A stretch of 64,000 nt of DNA from assembly GCA_009809945.1 (NCBI GenBank), contig WTPW01000195.1, positions 141,630 to 205,629 of the forward strand. Direction: 5' to 3'. Shown here one piece after another: positions 46,600 through 57,477 of this stretch; the stretch's first letter is position 1, and the number at the start of each line of letters is the position of its first letter. The position numbers and the translations under genes were made by a program. The notes beneath the pieces were generated by a model. That model was not told the origin of the DNA and did not search any database. It saw nothing but the letters and a program-made list of their open reading frames with translations. This DNA is from Gigaspora margarita. Lineage: Eukaryota; Glomeromycota; Glomeromycetes; Diversisporales; Gigasporaceae.

Positions 46600-47715
46600 A
46601 TTATAGATTTATTAATAATATTTAATAATTAATAACTTTTGATCTATTGGACCAAATTTGATGATTTAACTACCAAAATGATCCTTTTAATAAGAGGATT
46701 CTAGCAAGTCCAAAATCATAAGGGAAGTAAGGGTCCCATTTTACCATGTCCTATATATATAGTATAAATATTAATAGTATTTTTATTATAATAAAATTAT
46801 AATATTTAAATTTGAATTCTTAATAATTATTTATCCAAATGAGCTAAAATTTTTAATATAGATAGATATAAGATTGATTTATATTATATTAAAATTTTAG
46901 CTAAATTGGATTAGTAGTTCTTGCGAAATTGCTTAAAAATTATATATAATTAAGTTAAATTATTTTAGAGTAAAATTGGTTTTTAGCAATTGCAAGTAGT
47001 TATTACATAGCAAAATCCAAATTTTACTATATAAATCGATTATAACACTTAAGTAAACTTATTTGGGTGATCAAAATACATATACCCTAAAATTTTATTC
47101 AAATTGGAGAAGTTTTTTTTATTTAACTTTTAAATTTTCATTCATCAAATATATTTTTTTAAAAATTTTTAATTTTTTCGTCAAACATAAAAATCAAAAG
47201 TCAAATAATAAAAAATTCTTCAATATGATAAAGATTTTAGAGTAAGTGTATTTTGATCTACTAAAAAAGTTTACTAAGTGACTATAATTAATTCATATAG
47301 TAAAATGTTGACTTTACTATATAGCGACTATTATCAATCATGCAGTAGCTTATTTTTAGATAAAAAACATTTTTGAGTTTTTTTAAATATTAAAATTTGA
47401 TTAGTCAATAGTCTTATCACTAGGGAGTATAACTTATGTAACCCAAATAACATGATTTACTGCACTTCCCTAAAAATTTAATCACAAAATCCTGTAATCA
47501 GAATAAATTTGTTACTATAAAACTTCTATAATTTATTAAATAATTATAAACCATTTTGGTAATACAAAATTATTCTGATTTTAGGATCCTGTGGTTAGAT
47601 TTTAACAATTTTGGGCTTTCTAGAATCCTTTTATTGAGAGAATCATTTTGGTAATTAAATAATCAAATTTGGTTCAGTAGATCAAAAGTTATTTACTAAT
47701 AAATATTATATCTAA
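46600..47715. repeat. Large foldback repeat
   Basis: AATAACTTTTGATCTATTGG with the following ~120 bp (46625-46745) is inverted at 47565-47695 (CAGTAGATCAAAAGTTATTT). Within it, 46970-47350 is another palindrome whose arms carry AGTAAACTTATTTGGGTGAT and CTACTAAAAAAGTTTACT. Related half-copies occur at 48990-49260, 62940-63210 and 63290-63590. Non-coding. Seen by eye, so boundaries are approximate. Confidence 0.55.
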
Positions 47716-48009
47716 CTTTTAATAATCATAAAATCTGATTGGCTAATTGGGGTATCAGGTATGGGTGGGTAGATAGGCTCATTGTAAACAAAATTCAGCT
47801 AATTTCTGGAAGCTCCCTAAGTTCATACACTCTCTATATGCACCTACAGCCCAGTTCTGAGCTAAGGACTTAAGTACTTTCTATATTTTGCATATTCTAA
47901 GTTTCTAGAGCTCAAAGCATATTCTATGCACCCCTCTAAATGCATGCACATAACTAATTTCAAAGTGGGCCAATAGTAATACCAGATTTTTTATAGCTTA
48001 TTTTCAGAT
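47716..48009. other. No gene recognised
   Basis: No feature seen apart from short inverted phrases. Confidence 0.35.
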
Positions 48010-48987
48010 ACAATCAGACCTCTCTAAATGCATGTTGTCAGGACCAGCTCTAGCATGTGCATTTAGAGAGGTATTGCATTTAGGAAGATAAAAATCTATA
48101 GATGTAATATTAGTTGGGCCAGGATCCCTGAATACCAAAAAATTTATAAGCTAACTCTGTCTGGAAAAACTAGCAAAGTGTACAGCTAAATTTGATTAAA
48201 ATGTATGACATCAGCAAAAATAAACCTAAAATGTACGACAAAAATTTTATATTTATTGAAAATTTTAGCTAAAATGTACTATAAAACTATAGAATTTGAC
48301 TGTAATATGTACGAAAATATTTAATCGTTATTATTATTTATGGTAAACTATATATTTGATAATCATTGGATAAATCTATTTTCGTCAACAGTTACAAAAG
48401 TCTCAAAATTTTCAATCAAAATTGTGTCTATAAAATTAGCTTTTACAGTTTAACAAAAATTATCCTTTGCATAATGATATTATGTCTATAATTTTTCTAA
48501 CCCCAATTAAAATAAAATTTGAGTACCATTTACTGCTAGTTATTTCAATCATAATAATTTTCATTAAAATGTATAGCATTTTACTATAGGTTGATCTATC
48601 TATATGTAGTATACCAAACATCTCGATGTGCCAAGTGTACAATAAAACAAAAAGGATATAAGTATACAATATACAAATAATAATGCTAACTTTGAATAAA
48701 AATGTACAACGAATCTTTTCTTGGTTATTAATTAACCGTACGATAAATCATTTTATCATTAAATGGGTGTATGACAAGCAATTTTGTCTAGTACATATTG
48801 AATGTACAATGAAGATCTCTACACATGATTGCTTAAAAAGAAAATTTGTGTAACAGTATAATAAAACTTCTTAAAAAAATTGAAAGTGTACGCATAGAGT
48901 TCACTATATAAATTTTTTTTGTTCAGGGGTCCTGTTGGGCCCAAGAAAAGATGTGCATTTAGAGAGGTATTGCATTTAGGGGGTCTA
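48010..48987. mobile_element. Inverted-repeat element with iterated TGTACGA motif
   Basis: Left end CAGACCTCTCTAAATGCATG; the complement of the right end is AGACCCCCTAAATGCAATAC. A phrase TGCATTTAGAGAGGTATTGC is present near both ends in the same orientation (48057 and 48950). The interior has at least ten irregularly spaced TGTACRAC/TGTATGAC-like motifs between 48185 and 48900. Non-coding; no clear target duplication. Confidence 0.55.
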
Positions 48988-50340
48988 ACTATATAATCAA
49001 TTTTTGGTTAATCACAAATAGTTGTTACATAGTAAAGTCTAAATTTTACTATACAAATTGAATATTATCACTTAAGCAAACTTATTTGGAAGATCAAATA
49101 TATATAAACTGAAATTTTCATCAAAAATTAGAGTACTTTTTATTATTTGTCTTTAATTTTTAAGTTCAATGAATTTATCATTTAAAAAAAAATTTAATTT
49201 TTTTGTTAAAAGTAAAAATTAAATACCAAATAATAAAAATTTCTCCACAAATACAATAAATGTGATAAATTACACTTGGTTTTGTGATTATATTTATCAT
49301 AAGCTACAATTGGTAAGATGGATTCTTAGAATTATATTTTTTTTAACTCAAGATTGAGTTTAACAACCCCATTTTTTTGTTATTGCAGAGTAGTTCTTTT
49401 TAAATTACTTCTTTCTTTGTTAAAAAAAATTTTTTTAATCTTAAGCTCCTATTAGGAAACCAATGAAATTGCTTTCTATTAGAATCAAAAATTGCAGTTT
49501 TGTTACTTAACTGTAAATATAAGACCACTCTTTTTATTGGACTTGTGCTATGCTTCAAGATTTGTTTATTCCATCTAACCCTTTCATATTTTATTTCTAT
49601 TATAGGGATTCTTTCAAATCTGATTCTAACAATATACACATTAGGGCCTCCTTCTTTTGTTTTATATCTGTTTTAGTAGATTCTTATACAATATAACCAG
49701 AGAGTGCATTGAATATTAGGATTTATGCTTGAATTCTCTTTAATATTTCTCAAAATTTATTAATTCTTTTCTTCCAATTTTTACAGGCTTTTCTAAATTT
49801 TTTATCAGAAAGTGTCTACTTTTAGAATTATTTTGTGGGTCTGGGTTTTTATCTTTAACAGCTCTTAGGTACCTTTTTAATGCTTTTTCTTATCTTTTCT
49901 AGCCACTAGTACCCTAGATCCAGTTCAGGTTTGGTCTGGTTCAGGTTTGGTCTATAGCTATTTGTAACTAGCTATAGCCATAACTGATTCTAGTTGGTCA
50001 AAGAGGCTTGGCTAACTGGCTAAATTATAGTTGATACCAGATTTCAAAACAGTTTCATACAGATAAGCCTGATAAGCAAAAGATTTTATAAATACTATAT
50101 GTAACCTACTGTATTGATTATCAAATTTGTTATTATACAAAATACAATTCTTTGTATAACTATAAATTTGTTAATTCTTATTTTTGTGCTTTAATCTCAA
50201 TTATCTCAAGAACTAATAAACCAATTTTAATGATCTGATCAATATAAAATTAGAAAATTGGCTCTACAACTTTGGCTAAAGAATCAAAAAACCTTTGTAT
50301 AGTAAAATAATTAATTTACTATAGTTAGCTATTAGCTAGT
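48988..50340. other. No gene; repeat fragments
   Basis: 48990-49260 is a half-copy of the palindrome in 46970-47350. 49906-49970 (AGTTCAGGTTTGGTCTGGTT repeated) resembles the decayed subterminal repeats of the TAGTGCTCCTA family. The rest is unrecognised. Confidence 0.4.
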
Positions 50341-50887
50341 ATCAGATTTGTTAGATTTATAGCAGTTATTAATTTATTAGATAAATTAGAGTTATGGCAT
50401 AAATCAAATTGATAGCATAAATGCTATCTAATTGTAATAGTATTGTAATAGTATTGCAATAATATATCTTTTATTAAATAAAGGCTTTATGATCTAGAGA
50501 AAAATTATCCTTTGTAATTCTAATTAATTTGTTTACAATAAACTTTATATATTTCTTGTAATATAAAATAAATTTTTTCTAATCTACTACTAAGTGGCAT
50601 AGTAGTAAATCTTTATTAGTAAAACTTGTGCATAGGATTATGCTTTTTCTTTGTCTGGCTGTTTTTTGATATATTAAGATTGCTGAAGTTATTGTGTCCA
50701 GTATTCTAATGTATTATGGTTATTGTTTTGTTGTAAAAATTTATTCTGAAGTATCAATGACTGAAGCCTTAACTCATTTACTTACTGAATCTAATATGCC
50801 TCCTTTGATATAGTTGTTCAGATTGTTTGGGATTTATTGGTTTGGTTTTGGTTTGATTGGGTTAATCTGGAAGACCAGACTTCTTAG
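50341..50887 (+). repeat. LTR-like dispersed repeat, uninterrupted copy
   Basis: Homologous to 3386-3552 plus 4995-5340, so it defines the empty site for the 1.4-kb insertion there. TAGTATCA occurs just before (50331-50338) and just after (50897-50904), which could be a target duplication or chance. It may be a solo LTR (TGTTAG start, AATAAAGGC internal), without identified coding partner. Confidence 0.6.
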
Positions 50888-51025
50888 TATCAATATTTAA
50901 GAGGTTATAACAGATTAGTATAGTATGAATAATCAGAATTGTATAGCAATAGTTTAAATACAGGTATTTTACACCCCTATTGGGTTATTTTTATACCAAA
51001 ACAAGTTAGAGAATAATATTAAGAG

Positions 51026-52773
51026 TAGTGCTCCTACGAACCGGACTTGAACCGGACTTTAGTCAAGTCCGAGTCTGGTTCGATTTTCGAACCGGACTCG
51101 GACTTTTATATTCAGACTTTTTGGTCAAGTCCGAGTTCGGTCCGGGTTCGGTTTGTAGTTCGCAAACCGGTCCGAGTTCGAATGTAGTTATATGTATTTT
51201 TTGGTGCTGAACAAGTTTACTTAGTGCATATTTTTTAGAATTAATTAGTAAAATGTTATGAATTTTAAGATTTTATAAAATTTTATTAATAAAATTTTAT
51301 AAAATCTTATAATACACAAAATTTTATTATTTAATTCTAACTTTTTGCACTAAATAAACTTATTCAGCACCTAAAAATGCATCAAATCAGCAGAGTTATT
51401 TTTATTTTACTTGAAATTTAGAAGATAGATGCATAATTTTGAATTTTTGATCAAAAAAGTCAAATTTAAGCATCTATTCTCCAAANNNNNNNNNNNNNNN
51501 NNNNNNNNNNNNNNNNNNNNNNNNNNNNNNNNNNNNNNNNNNNNNNNNNNNNNNNNNNNNNNNNNNNNNNNNNNNNNNNNNNNNNNNNNNNNNNNNNNNN
51601 NNNNNNNNNNNNNNNNNNNNNNNNNNNNNNNNNNNNNNNNNNNNNNNNNNNNNNNNNNNNNNNNNNNNNNNNNNNNNNNNNNNNNNNNNNNNNNNNNNNN
51701 NNNNNNNNNNNNNNNNNNNNNNNNNNNNNNNNNNNNNNNNNNNNNNNNNNNNNNNNNNNNNNNNNNNNNNNNNNNNNNNNNNNNNNNNNNNNNNNNNNNN
51801 NNNNNNNNNNNNNNNNNNNNNNNNNNNNNNNNNNNNNNNNNNNNNNNNNNNNNNNNNNNNNNNNNNNNNNNNNNNNNNNNNNNNNNNNNNNNNNNNNNNN
51901 NNNNNNNNNNNNNNNNNNNNNNNNNNNNNNNNNNNNNNNNNNNNNNNNNNNNNNNNNNNNNNNNNNNNNNNNNNNNNNNNNNNNNNNNNNNNNNNNNNNN
52001 NNNNNNNNNNNNNNNNNNNNNNNNNNNNNNNNNNNNNNNNNNNNNNNNNNNNNNNNNNNNNNNNNNNNNNNNNNNNNNNNNNNNNNNNNNNNNNNNNNNN
52101 NNNNNNNNNNNNNNNNNNNNNNNNNNNNNNNNNNNNNNNNNNNNNNNNNNNNNNNNNNNNNNNNNNNNNNNNNNNNNNNNNNNNNNNNNNNNNNNNNNNN
52201 NNNNNNNNNTTACTAATTAATTCTAAAAAATATGCACTAAGTAAACTTATTCAACACCTAAAAATACATTAAATTGGCCGATTGCTTTTTATTTTACTTG
52301 AAATTTGGAGAATAGATGCTTAAATTTGACTTTTTTGATCAAAAATCCAAATTTATGCATCTATCCTCTAAATTTCAAGCAAAATAAAATTAATTCTGCC
52401 GATTTGATACATTTTTAGGTGCTGAAAAAGTTTACTTAGTGCATGTTTTTAGAATTAATTAATAAAATTTTGTGAATTATAAGATTTTATAAAATTTTAT
52501 TAATAAAATTTTATAAAATCTTATAATTCATAAAATTTTACTAATTAATTCTAAAAACATGCACTAAGTAAACTTGTTTAGCACCAAAAAATACATATAA
52601 CTATATTCGAACTCGGACCAGTTCGCGAACTTTGAACCGGACCCGGACCGAACTCATAATTGAGTCTGAGTCTAGTTCGAAGTTCGAAATTAGTAAAATT
52701 TAGAGTCTGAGTCCGGTTCAATCCCGGACCGAACCCGAACTGGACCGAACCCGAACTGAACCTAGGAGCACTA
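51026..52773. mobile_element. hAT-like element, TAGTGCTCCTA family (complete ends)
   Basis: A perfect 11-bp terminal inverted repeat, TAGTGCTCCTA/TAGGAGCACTA, and a perfect 8-bp target duplication ATTAAGAG (51018-51025 and 52774-52781). Within ~160 bp of each end, GAACCGGACT/GTCCGAGTTC motifs are iterated and are markedly G+C-rich for this DNA. Between them are alternating A and B palindromes. A 724-base gap (51486-52209) interrupts the array, so its true length is unknown. The visible part encodes nothing. Confidence 0.92.
51486..52209. other. Assembly gap of 724 N
   Basis: Falls inside the palindromic array, as expected for hairpin-forming repeats that are difficult to sequence or assemble. 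Any translation across it is meaningless. Confidence 0.99.
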
Positions 52774-52781
52774 ATTAAGAG

Positions 52782-53047
52782 AGCTGCTTGTATTATAATT
52801 ATATTATTTTATTGGCTAGCATATTAATATAAATTAGAGCTTTGATCCTATTTTTGACTAGCAATCTGGATTCTATTTAATCCAGATTGAATCCGTATTA
52901 GAATACATATAAAGCTAGCTTTTTAGCACATCCTTAGATCCATTATTTAAGTTCTTTGACCAATACAAAAATGAGGTTACAACTGTGAATATGAATTCAC
53001 AAAAGTTACAACATGAAAATTTAGAAAGTATATCTTTGGCTAGGTAA
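52782..53047. other. No gene recognised
   Basis: Short A+T-rich spacer with no feature seen. Confidence 0.4.
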
Positions 53048-53585
53048 GGGGGCATCCATAAATAACGTTATGTACCCCTACATAGTAGCTCTTGACCCCC
53101 CTCTCTACTATATAAAAAAATTTTTAAAAATCTGTATGTTTATATATATAATATTACAAAAACTTGAATATGTCATGACCTAGTGATCCAATTTGGATAA
53201 TTTTGGTACCATTCAATTAGTCTCTATGAAAAAAATCCAATAATACCAAAATAATTTCATTTGGATCACTGGATCACGTTTTATTAATAAAATACTATTG
53301 ATTTTAGAGTAATTTTTTTTATAAGAAAACATAATAACCAATAGTATTTCGTTAATAAAACGTGATCAAGTGATCCAAATCAAATGATTTTGGTACCATT
53401 CGAATCTTCTCCTTGAGTCAATTCGAATGGTGCCAAAATCATCCAATTTGGACCACTGGATCCAAGTTTTAGACAAATTTTTATACAAAAATTGTGTTAT
53501 GTTTTGGGAACCCCCCTATATATTGGAAAATCATTATATTTTGGGGGGACCCCCCTCAAGCATAATGTTATTTATGGATGCCCCT
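53048..53585. mobile_element. 538-bp element with GGGGCATCCATAAATAAC ends
   Basis: The terminal inverted repeat is about 25 bp: GGGGCATCCATAAATAACGT at the left; the complement of the right end differs only at one or two positions. The interior contains two hairpin units with TTTGGTACCATTC arms (53180-53290 and 53370-53470). No coding. The flanks show no convincing duplication. The family was not assigned. Confidence 0.75.
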
Positions 53586-55377
53586 AATTCAAAAGTTAGA
53601 TAAAACTAGATTATTTTAGTACTGTTATATTGTACTGTTAGATCACAAAAATATTTTTTCAATTCAAAGTAAAAATTTTAATTAACTTAGATAAATTTTT
53701 CAAAAATATGTTTAGTTGTTTCAATTTGGCAAATAAGCATAAATATAAACTTTGCAATCTATTAAACTTCTGAAAGTTTATATTACTAATCTATTTTATT
53801 ATTCTAAACACAGATAGTACTACTAGTAAAATAGGATAGTAATATGAAGCAATGAAATATAAGCTTGTGAAGTGTTGCATCTATGATTATAGCTAAATCT
53901 TTTTAAATACACATATAGGAACAAAACTTATAATAGAAAATTTATCTTGTATTTCAACTGAGATTATGAACTCATACAAAGAATTTTTTTGATACTTTTG
54001 TAGTAATAGTTTTTTTTTTAAATTTTTTATATAGAATTTTTACAAGATAAATAAAAATATTTTATCTATCATCACAAAAATTTTAAAAATTTAAATTAAC
54101 CCATAATATTGCTTCAAATTGATCTACAACAAATTACAAATTTTATTTTATGTATTTATTGATTTAGAGACAATAGTAAATTTAATCCTACAAAGATATC
54201 AGCATCAAAATGGTTATTACTTTGCTATATGAAACTTTTTTACTTTATTATTTGCATTTTGTACTCAAATTTTAACTTAAAAATTTAATATTTATATATG
54301 AGACTTGCTTAGCCTTACCAAATTCTAAGCCTTTAATTGCCAATCTAAATAAGATCAGCAATATTTTATATTTGGAATTGGGGCAAAACAATTATATAAA
54401 CAACATAGTGCAAAATCTGAATTTGGCCTGTATATATAAAATTTTTATATAATTTAAAAATATTTGAAGATATTTTTACTTATATCTTCTTATTTACTAG
54501 TAATTTTAATAATTTTTTAGCAGTAGAACTATAAGAACCTGCTTTACAACTTTACTTAGGACCAAAAATAATATTACTTAGTATGAAAAAAAAACTTTTC
54601 ATAAGGGTTATCATCAGATTTAATAATTCTTATTTGTTTATTTCTAATTCCAAATATAGTAATAATATAGCTATCATAGAAATCAACTCTTTTTAATGAT
54701 CACTTGTACCAAAATTTTCAAGAAAACTGATCTACAAAAACTCTACATCTAACACATTAAATAGCAAATTGACTTTACACAGTTGTTGTCATTAAGGTCT
54801 ATAAGCTGGTACTTGTCATTTAGAGATAAAGTTAATAGACTACCTGCTGTCAAGCTTAGAGTTTATTGCTCACTGCAAGAACAGCGCTTGTTGTTTAGAG
54901 ATAAAGCTCATAGAATATCTGCTAACAAGCTTAGAGTTTATTACTTACTGTAAAACTAAGCCAACCTCTGCTGCTATTGAACAAAGAAGTAGCAAGTAGA
55001 ACAATTCCTGAACTCTAGTTTTGAGATGTGTTATTATGTTTAGTGTAACTCCTACTAACTCTCTTTTATTATAGTATTTTTTCTGCCCCTTGGATTTTGT
55101 AAAATTTTTATCAAAAGTGGGCATTCCCAGTGTACCCCTTCAAAAGATCAGCAGTATTTACTCTTTCCAAATTGGAATATGTCCCCAAATGGGAACTGGC
55201 ACAGTCATGGTTTATTGGATAAACAAGAAATAACATGTTAAAAATCTGGAGGACACATGAAAAATTTTTTACAAGAACTTTTAGTTGTCAACATATTGCT
55301 TTTTTTTACATATAGCATTATAATAGATGTTCTATACAATATTATATAATTTTTACCATCCTGTGCAGACTTATTAG
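53586..55377. other. No gene recognised; one 75-bp tandem duplication
   Basis: A+T-rich, non-coding. 54812-54960 is two diverged ~75-bp units sharing TTTAGAGATAAAG and AAGCTTAGAGTTTATT. Confidence 0.45.
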
Positions 55378-55674
55378 AGGACCCCAGACATCTCTTATAT
55401 AGGTTATAACTGGATTTTGGCCAATTTTGATCTAATTTGCTAAAAGCAACAAAATCTATTTACTTTAATAACTTCTAATCCAGTAATTAGAATTGAATAA
55501 ACTTTTTTTTTGTTAGATGCGCCTCATTGAGAGCTTCATTTTAAAAAAAGTTCATTAAAATTGGACTACTAGTTGCCAAGAAAATTGCCAAAAACTGTTT
55601 TTTGCTTCTTAAATTTTAGGTGTTTTTGCTAAAAAATTTCAAGTATGACCTCATTACTAGATGTCCAGAGTCCT
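55378..55674. mobile_element. 297-bp MITE, AGGACCCCAGACATCT family
   Basis: Left end AGGACCCCAGACATCT; the complement of the right end is AGGACTCTGGACATCT. Perfect 8-bp target duplication CTTATTAG (55370-55377 and 55675-55682). A decayed relative lies at 61912-62215. The first bases resemble the 179-bp family, hinting at a shared transposase. Non-coding. Confidence 0.9.
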
Positions 55675-55682
55675 CTTATTAG

Positions 55683-56256
55683 CACCTTTATTTCTTTTTC
55701 TTTTTTTTACTTTTTCTTTAGTTTCATTTAGTTTTATTTTTTTTTTAGTTGTAATTTTTGGTTTTAATTTGGTTTTAATGTTTAGATAGTTTAGTTTTGC
55801 CTCTATTTAATATTTTTTCTTTTTTATTCTTCTGTATGAAAAGCTCAAAGAAAAAGTTTTTAGGAGAAATTGATTTTGAAGTAAGGTAGCTGAGACCTGC
55901 AGTCAATTCTCTAAGAAATATTCAGTCAACTTAGGGACTAACAAACATCAGTGCTACAACTATACCTGGATACTAGTAGAGTTATCAAATACTAGCCTAC
56001 ATAAATATTAGTATATAAATTTGTATGTACTCTGTATAAAATTATCTAATAAAGTAGCACAAGATTGTAAAATGAAAAAAAATAATATAGCTATAGTACT
56101 GATCTTATCTGAATCAGTAATTAAAATCAATTATAAATTTGATAACAAATATTTAGAATAAGAAATTCAATCATGACTCTCAAATACTTGGAATCTCAAG
56201 TCATTCTAAAAAAAATTAGCTGAATTTGTAAATTTACTCTTATAAAAAATATTTCT
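55683..56256. other. No gene recognised
   Basis: T-rich tract around 55695-55825 and otherwise unremarkable A+T-rich DNA. Confidence 0.4.
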
Positions 56257-56766
56257 TAATTGAGAATCCGCCAGTTAACTGGAAAGTGATTATAGTATAA
56301 TGTGATGCAAATCACATATAAAAATCACTATAGGCAAAATGTGGCATGCTTCTATCTAAATATTTTTTTACTAAGTTAACAGTACATGTCTACTAATTAA
56401 AAATTGTAGGGCTCATTGAAATGCATCTAACAATAGTTAGATTATCCAAATCAGTCCAGTAGATAGCAAGTTATCATCAAAAATGATTGGCTGACTATAT
56501 AAAATTAAAACATTGTTTACATAGAGATTTTATATAGTTGGCCAATCATTTTTTGATGGTATTTTACCATCCACTAGGCTGATTTGAATAATCTAACTAC
56601 TGTTAGATATGCCTCGACGAGCTCTATAGCTTTCAATTAGTGGATATGTATTATTAACTTAGTAAGAAGTTTTTTAGATACATTTCATCTATAGTGATTT
56701 TTATATGTGATTTGTATTACATTATACTATAATCACTCTTCAGTTGATAGGTGAATTATCAATTAA
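56257..56766. mobile_element. 510-bp foldback element
   Basis: Starts TTAATTGAGAATCC; the complement of its end is TTAATTGATAATTC. The arms remain complementary nearly to the centre (GTGATTATAGTATAATGT in both, and GAGCTC/AAAGTTGTAG-type segments further in), giving a hairpin of about 250-bp arms. The truncated relative is 31216-31671. Confidence 0.75.
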
Positions 56767-57477
56767 TATCTTTTTTTATTATAAACTATTATTTACACTC
56801 TTTTTAATAATTTTTGTAGCAGATAAGGGTGTGGCAACATAGAAAAGTTGTTTGGTTGTCACTTTCAAGTGACAGATCTAGAGTTCAAATCCCACTGGAG
56901 ACGAATTAAAAAAATTAGGCCTGTTGTAGAACTGTTGCTCATAGATCAGTTGGTATATCACTTGTAGTCTTGGTACTACCATCTTGAATGGGAGCATTAG
57001 CAAACAAAAATCCAAGAAACTGGAGCAACAAAACCCATTTGACAAGTTCCAAGCAGGGAGGATCCTTCTATGGTACTACAGAAAACTAGACCTACTAAAG
57101 ACTGAAGAACCAAACAGAAAAAATCTTATAGCAAGAAGGGATACCAACCTGGCTGCTAGAATCGAATGGAGGAAAAGGATCTACATTTCAGAAGTAGGTA
57201 CCAAGGAAAGAGAGTCCATTGGCATGCAAGCCCAGCTGACCAATCCTTCTGGGCTAACTGGTTTTGTAATTTGGGATGGATCGGTATAAGGTAAAAAGGT
57301 TGGATGTAAGTATTGGGGGTCAGTTTGAACCCTGTAAGGGCAGACAGAACTTATTGGCCAATAAGAAGTTGAAGCATGGAGGCATGTACATTTTAAATTC
57401 CAATGGAGCTCTGGGTGCACCCATATGGAAGTCTTAGGATGTTAAGAGGATCTGGGACCACCAATATAGGTAACTAT

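Noticed and set aside
51429..52220. A 263-codon open frame
   Set aside because: Almost entirely the 724-base N gap; there is no sequence evidence for a protein.
56826..56905. Functional tRNA gene
   Set aside because: The A and B boxes are approximate and acceptor and T stems do not pair convincingly; better explained as the head of a SINE.
56984..57289. 101-codon ORF in the SINE-like body
   Set aside because: No ATG start, no similarity recognised, and inside a tRNA-headed retroposon; probably open because the region is less A+T-rich.
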